This document shows, piece by piece, positions 6,511-7,698 of a DNA stretch of 7,698 nucleotides. The translations under genes were made by a program, and so were the position numbers. The stretch lies in contig JAEEQP010000083.1 of NCBI GenBank assembly GCA_016285355.1, positions 1 through 7,698 on the forward strand. The letters run 5' to 3'. Numbering within the stretch: the stretch's first letter is position 1; every line of letters begins with the position of its first letter. This DNA comes from Bacteroidales bacterium (GTDB lineage: Bacteria > Bacteroidota > Bacteroidia > Bacteroidales > F082). The notes under the pieces are model-generated. The model was not told the origin of the DNA. It searched no databases and saw only the letters and a list, made by a program, of their open reading frames with translations.

Positions 6511-6984
6511 TTATTGGTGATGATAAGGTTCGCCTTTCAAAATCGTGAAAGCGCGATAGAGTTGCTCAACAAAAATCAATCGCACCATCTGGTGGCTGAA
6601 GGTCATGGGTGAGAGGGATAGTTTGGCGTTAGCACGGTCGTAGACTTCTTGCGCAAAGCCGTAAGGTCCGCCGATGATGAAAACGAGCCTTTTTGCTCCA
6701 GATGCCATCTGTTTTTCGAGGTTTTCAGCGAATTCCACCGAGGTGAACTGCTTGCCGTTTTCGTCCAAAAGGACGACTTGATCGCCGGGTTGCAGCTGTT
6801 GCAGCAATAGGAAACTCTCGGCTTTCTTTTGTTGGTCTTCGCTAAGGGTTTTGCGGTTGCGCGGGTCGGGGAGCTCCTTCATCTCAAACGCGGCGTAATG
6901 CCCGATGCGCCCGACATATTTCTTGATGCCAGTGATGAGGTAGTCCTCATCCGTTTTCCCTATGACGAGCAACAGTATCTTCAT
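6511..6984 (-). CDS. rlmH: 23S rRNA (pseudouridine1915-N3)-methyltransferase RlmH
   Basis: RlmH is a small SPOUT-class enzyme that uses S-adenosylmethionine to methylate N3 of pseudouridine 1915 in helix 69 of 23S rRNA, acting on assembled 70S ribosomes. The 157-residue protein is the family length and aligns along its whole extent: MKILLLVIGKT at the start, LDENGKQFTSVEFA (73-86), the cofactor-binding loop FIIGGPYGF (102-110), LSLSPMTFSHQMVR (122-135) in the trefoil knot, and the invariant C-terminal PYHH (153-156). The start is the only reasonable ATG. The gene stands alone between two copies of a hairpin repeat: copy 2 ends 9 bases before its start and copy 1 begins 27 bases after its stop. 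Transcription from ribF would have to pass through copy 2. Confidence 0.96.
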   Translation of the reverse strand: MKILLLVIGKTDEDYLITGIKKYVGRIGHYAAFEMKELPDPRNRKTLSEDQQKKAESFLLLQQLQPGDQVVLLDENGKQFTSVEFAENLEKQMASGAKRLVFIIGGPYGFAQEVYDRANAKLSLSPMTFSHQMVRLIFVEQLYRAFTILKGEPYHHQ

Positions 6985-6993
6985 CTTTCTTTG

Positions 6994-7127
6994 TCACAAA
7001 ACCTACAAAACTTTCAAAACCTTGTTAAAGTTGTGGAAAGCCCGCCAACCGGCGGCTTTCTGGCGGCGACACGGTTGTGGAGCCGCTACTGCTAAAAGAT
7101 GTTTTGTCGGTTTTGATGGTTTTGTGA
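6994..7127. repeat. Hairpin repeat element, copy 2 (MITE-like), between ribF and rlmH
   Basis: This 134-bp element has the same plan as copy 1: TCACAAAAC at the left, GTTTTGTGA at the right, CAAAAC words starting at 6997, 7006 and 7015, and GTTTTG words starting at 7101, 7110 and 7119, again exactly 9 bases apart. The inner core (7033..7070) matches copy 1 at 34 of 38 bases and forms GAAAGC-C-CGCC / AACC loop / GGCG-GCTTTC. The right inner half has diverged and no longer pairs as well as in copy 1. The element fills almost the whole gap, starting 4 bases beyond the ribF stop and ending 9 bases before the rlmH ATG, so it would form part of the rlmH leader if the two genes are co-transcribed. 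Confidence 0.85.
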
Positions 7128-7131
7128 TGCT

Positions 7132-7698
7132 TTATAAGTTTATGTTATCCAATAGTTTATATGCTTTTTCTCTGTCTTGTTCCAACTGAACTTTCAGCGC
7201 GTCCAAGCCGTTGAACTTTTCCTCGTCGCGGATGCGGTCGATGAAGCGGACTCGGATTTGTTTTCCATAGAGGTCGCCGTTAAAGTCGAACAGGTTGACC
7301 TCAATGATGGGGTTGTCCTCGCTGCGGTCGCCGATGGTGGGACGATGCCCGATGTTGGCCATGGCCTTGTAGGTCTTGCCCTCGTAATCAACGAGGCAGG
7401 CATAGACTCCACGGTTGTTGATGAGCATGTATTCCCGAGGCAGTTCAAGGTTGGCGGTGGGGAAGCCCAAAGTACGTCCAATTTTATTGCCCGCCACAAC
7501 CTCAGCAGTGATGGAATAAGTATAGCCTAATAGTCGGTTAGCACTTTTCACGTTCCCTGTGGCAAGGGCATTCCGAATCTTCGTGGAACTGATGGCGATG
7601 TTCTCAACATCCTGAGCGGCAACACGCTCTACCTTGAAGCCGTATTTCTGCTTCATGTCGGAGAGAAGGCCGAAGTCGCCCATGCGGTTCTTGCCGAA
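7132..7698 (-). CDS. ribF: Bifunctional riboflavin kinase / FAD synthetase RibF (C-terminal part)
   Basis: RibF phosphorylates riboflavin to FMN and adenylylates FMN to FAD in the cytoplasm. Only the last 188 residues are present; the reading frame runs off the window edge with no true start. The fragment opens with FGKNRMGDF, the FGRNR-like motif in the middle of the adenylyltransferase domain, then ISSTKIR (36-42), which closes that domain's nucleotide site. The riboflavin kinase domain follows: GRTLGFPTANL (74-84) with the PTAN motif, NIGHRPT (115-121), and IEVNLFDFNGDLYG (132-145), which contains the expected catalytic glutamate (Glu133). It ends with a normal C-terminal helix (LEQDREKAYKLLDNINL). 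Met6 of the fragment could be mistaken for a start but lies inside the conserved motif. About 115-130 N-terminal residues should lie beyond the edge. A hairpin repeat follows the stop at once. Confidence 0.95.
   Translation of the reverse strand, partial: FGKNRMGDFGLLSDMKQKYGFKVERVAAQDVENIAISSTKIRNALATGNVKSANRLLGYTYSITAEVVAGNKIGRTLGFPTANLELPREYMLINNRGVYACLVDYEGKTYKAMANIGHRPTIGDRSEDNPIIEVNLFDFNGDLYGKQIRVRFIDRIRDEEKFNGLDALKVQLEQDREKAYKLLDNINL

Noticed and set aside
6349..7127. CRISPR array suggested by repeated CAAAAC words
   Set aside because: The periodic units are 9 bases with 3-base gaps and are mirrored within each element; there are no spacers of CRISPR length.

Overview
The window looks like chromosomal DNA from a member of the Bacteroidota. 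Several things point there: a lipoprotein with a GIN (DUF2807) domain next to a secreted DUF4468 protein, a class II HMG-CoA reductase clustered with a 'GYDIA'-type GHMP kinase, TAnnTTTG promoter-like boxes, and no obvious Shine-Dalgarno sequences at most starts. Base composition is mixed: the HMG-CoA reductase gene is clearly richer in G+C than the three kinase/decarboxylase genes after it. I cannot name a genus.

All nine genes lie on the minus strand, so transcription runs from high to low coordinates. The order is ribF (3' part only, 7132..7698), rlmH (6511..6984), a GIN-domain lipoprotein (5490..6335), a DUF4468 exported protein (4866..5402), HMG-CoA reductase (3534..4859), a GYDIA-family GHMP kinase that is the likely phosphomevalonate kinase (2557..3537), diphosphomevalonate decarboxylase (1425..2519), mevalonate kinase (487..1425) and a GtrA-like membrane protein (1..465, 3' end cut off). 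No stretch longer than 300 bases lacks a gene.

The core is a mevalonate-pathway operon. HMG-CoA reductase makes mevalonate, two GHMP kinases phosphorylate it twice, and a GHMP-fold decarboxylase makes isopentenyl diphosphate. The genes are packed with a 4-base ATGA overlap, a 37-base gap and a TGATG overlap. HMG-CoA synthase and IPP isomerase are not in the window. The GtrA-like gene follows 21 bases later; GtrA-family proteins are often tied to polyprenyl-phosphate-linked sugars, which depend on isoprenoid supply.

The most unusual content is repetitive DNA. Two diverged copies of a 134-135 bp hairpin-forming element flank rlmH. Each copy ends in three exact CAAAAC words at a strict 9-base period, mirrored as GTTTTG at the other end, and the 3-base gaps between words all differ. 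Separately, a 60-base inverted-repeat element of a different type lies in frame inside the GYDIA kinase gene and appears to have added about 20 residues to the protein.
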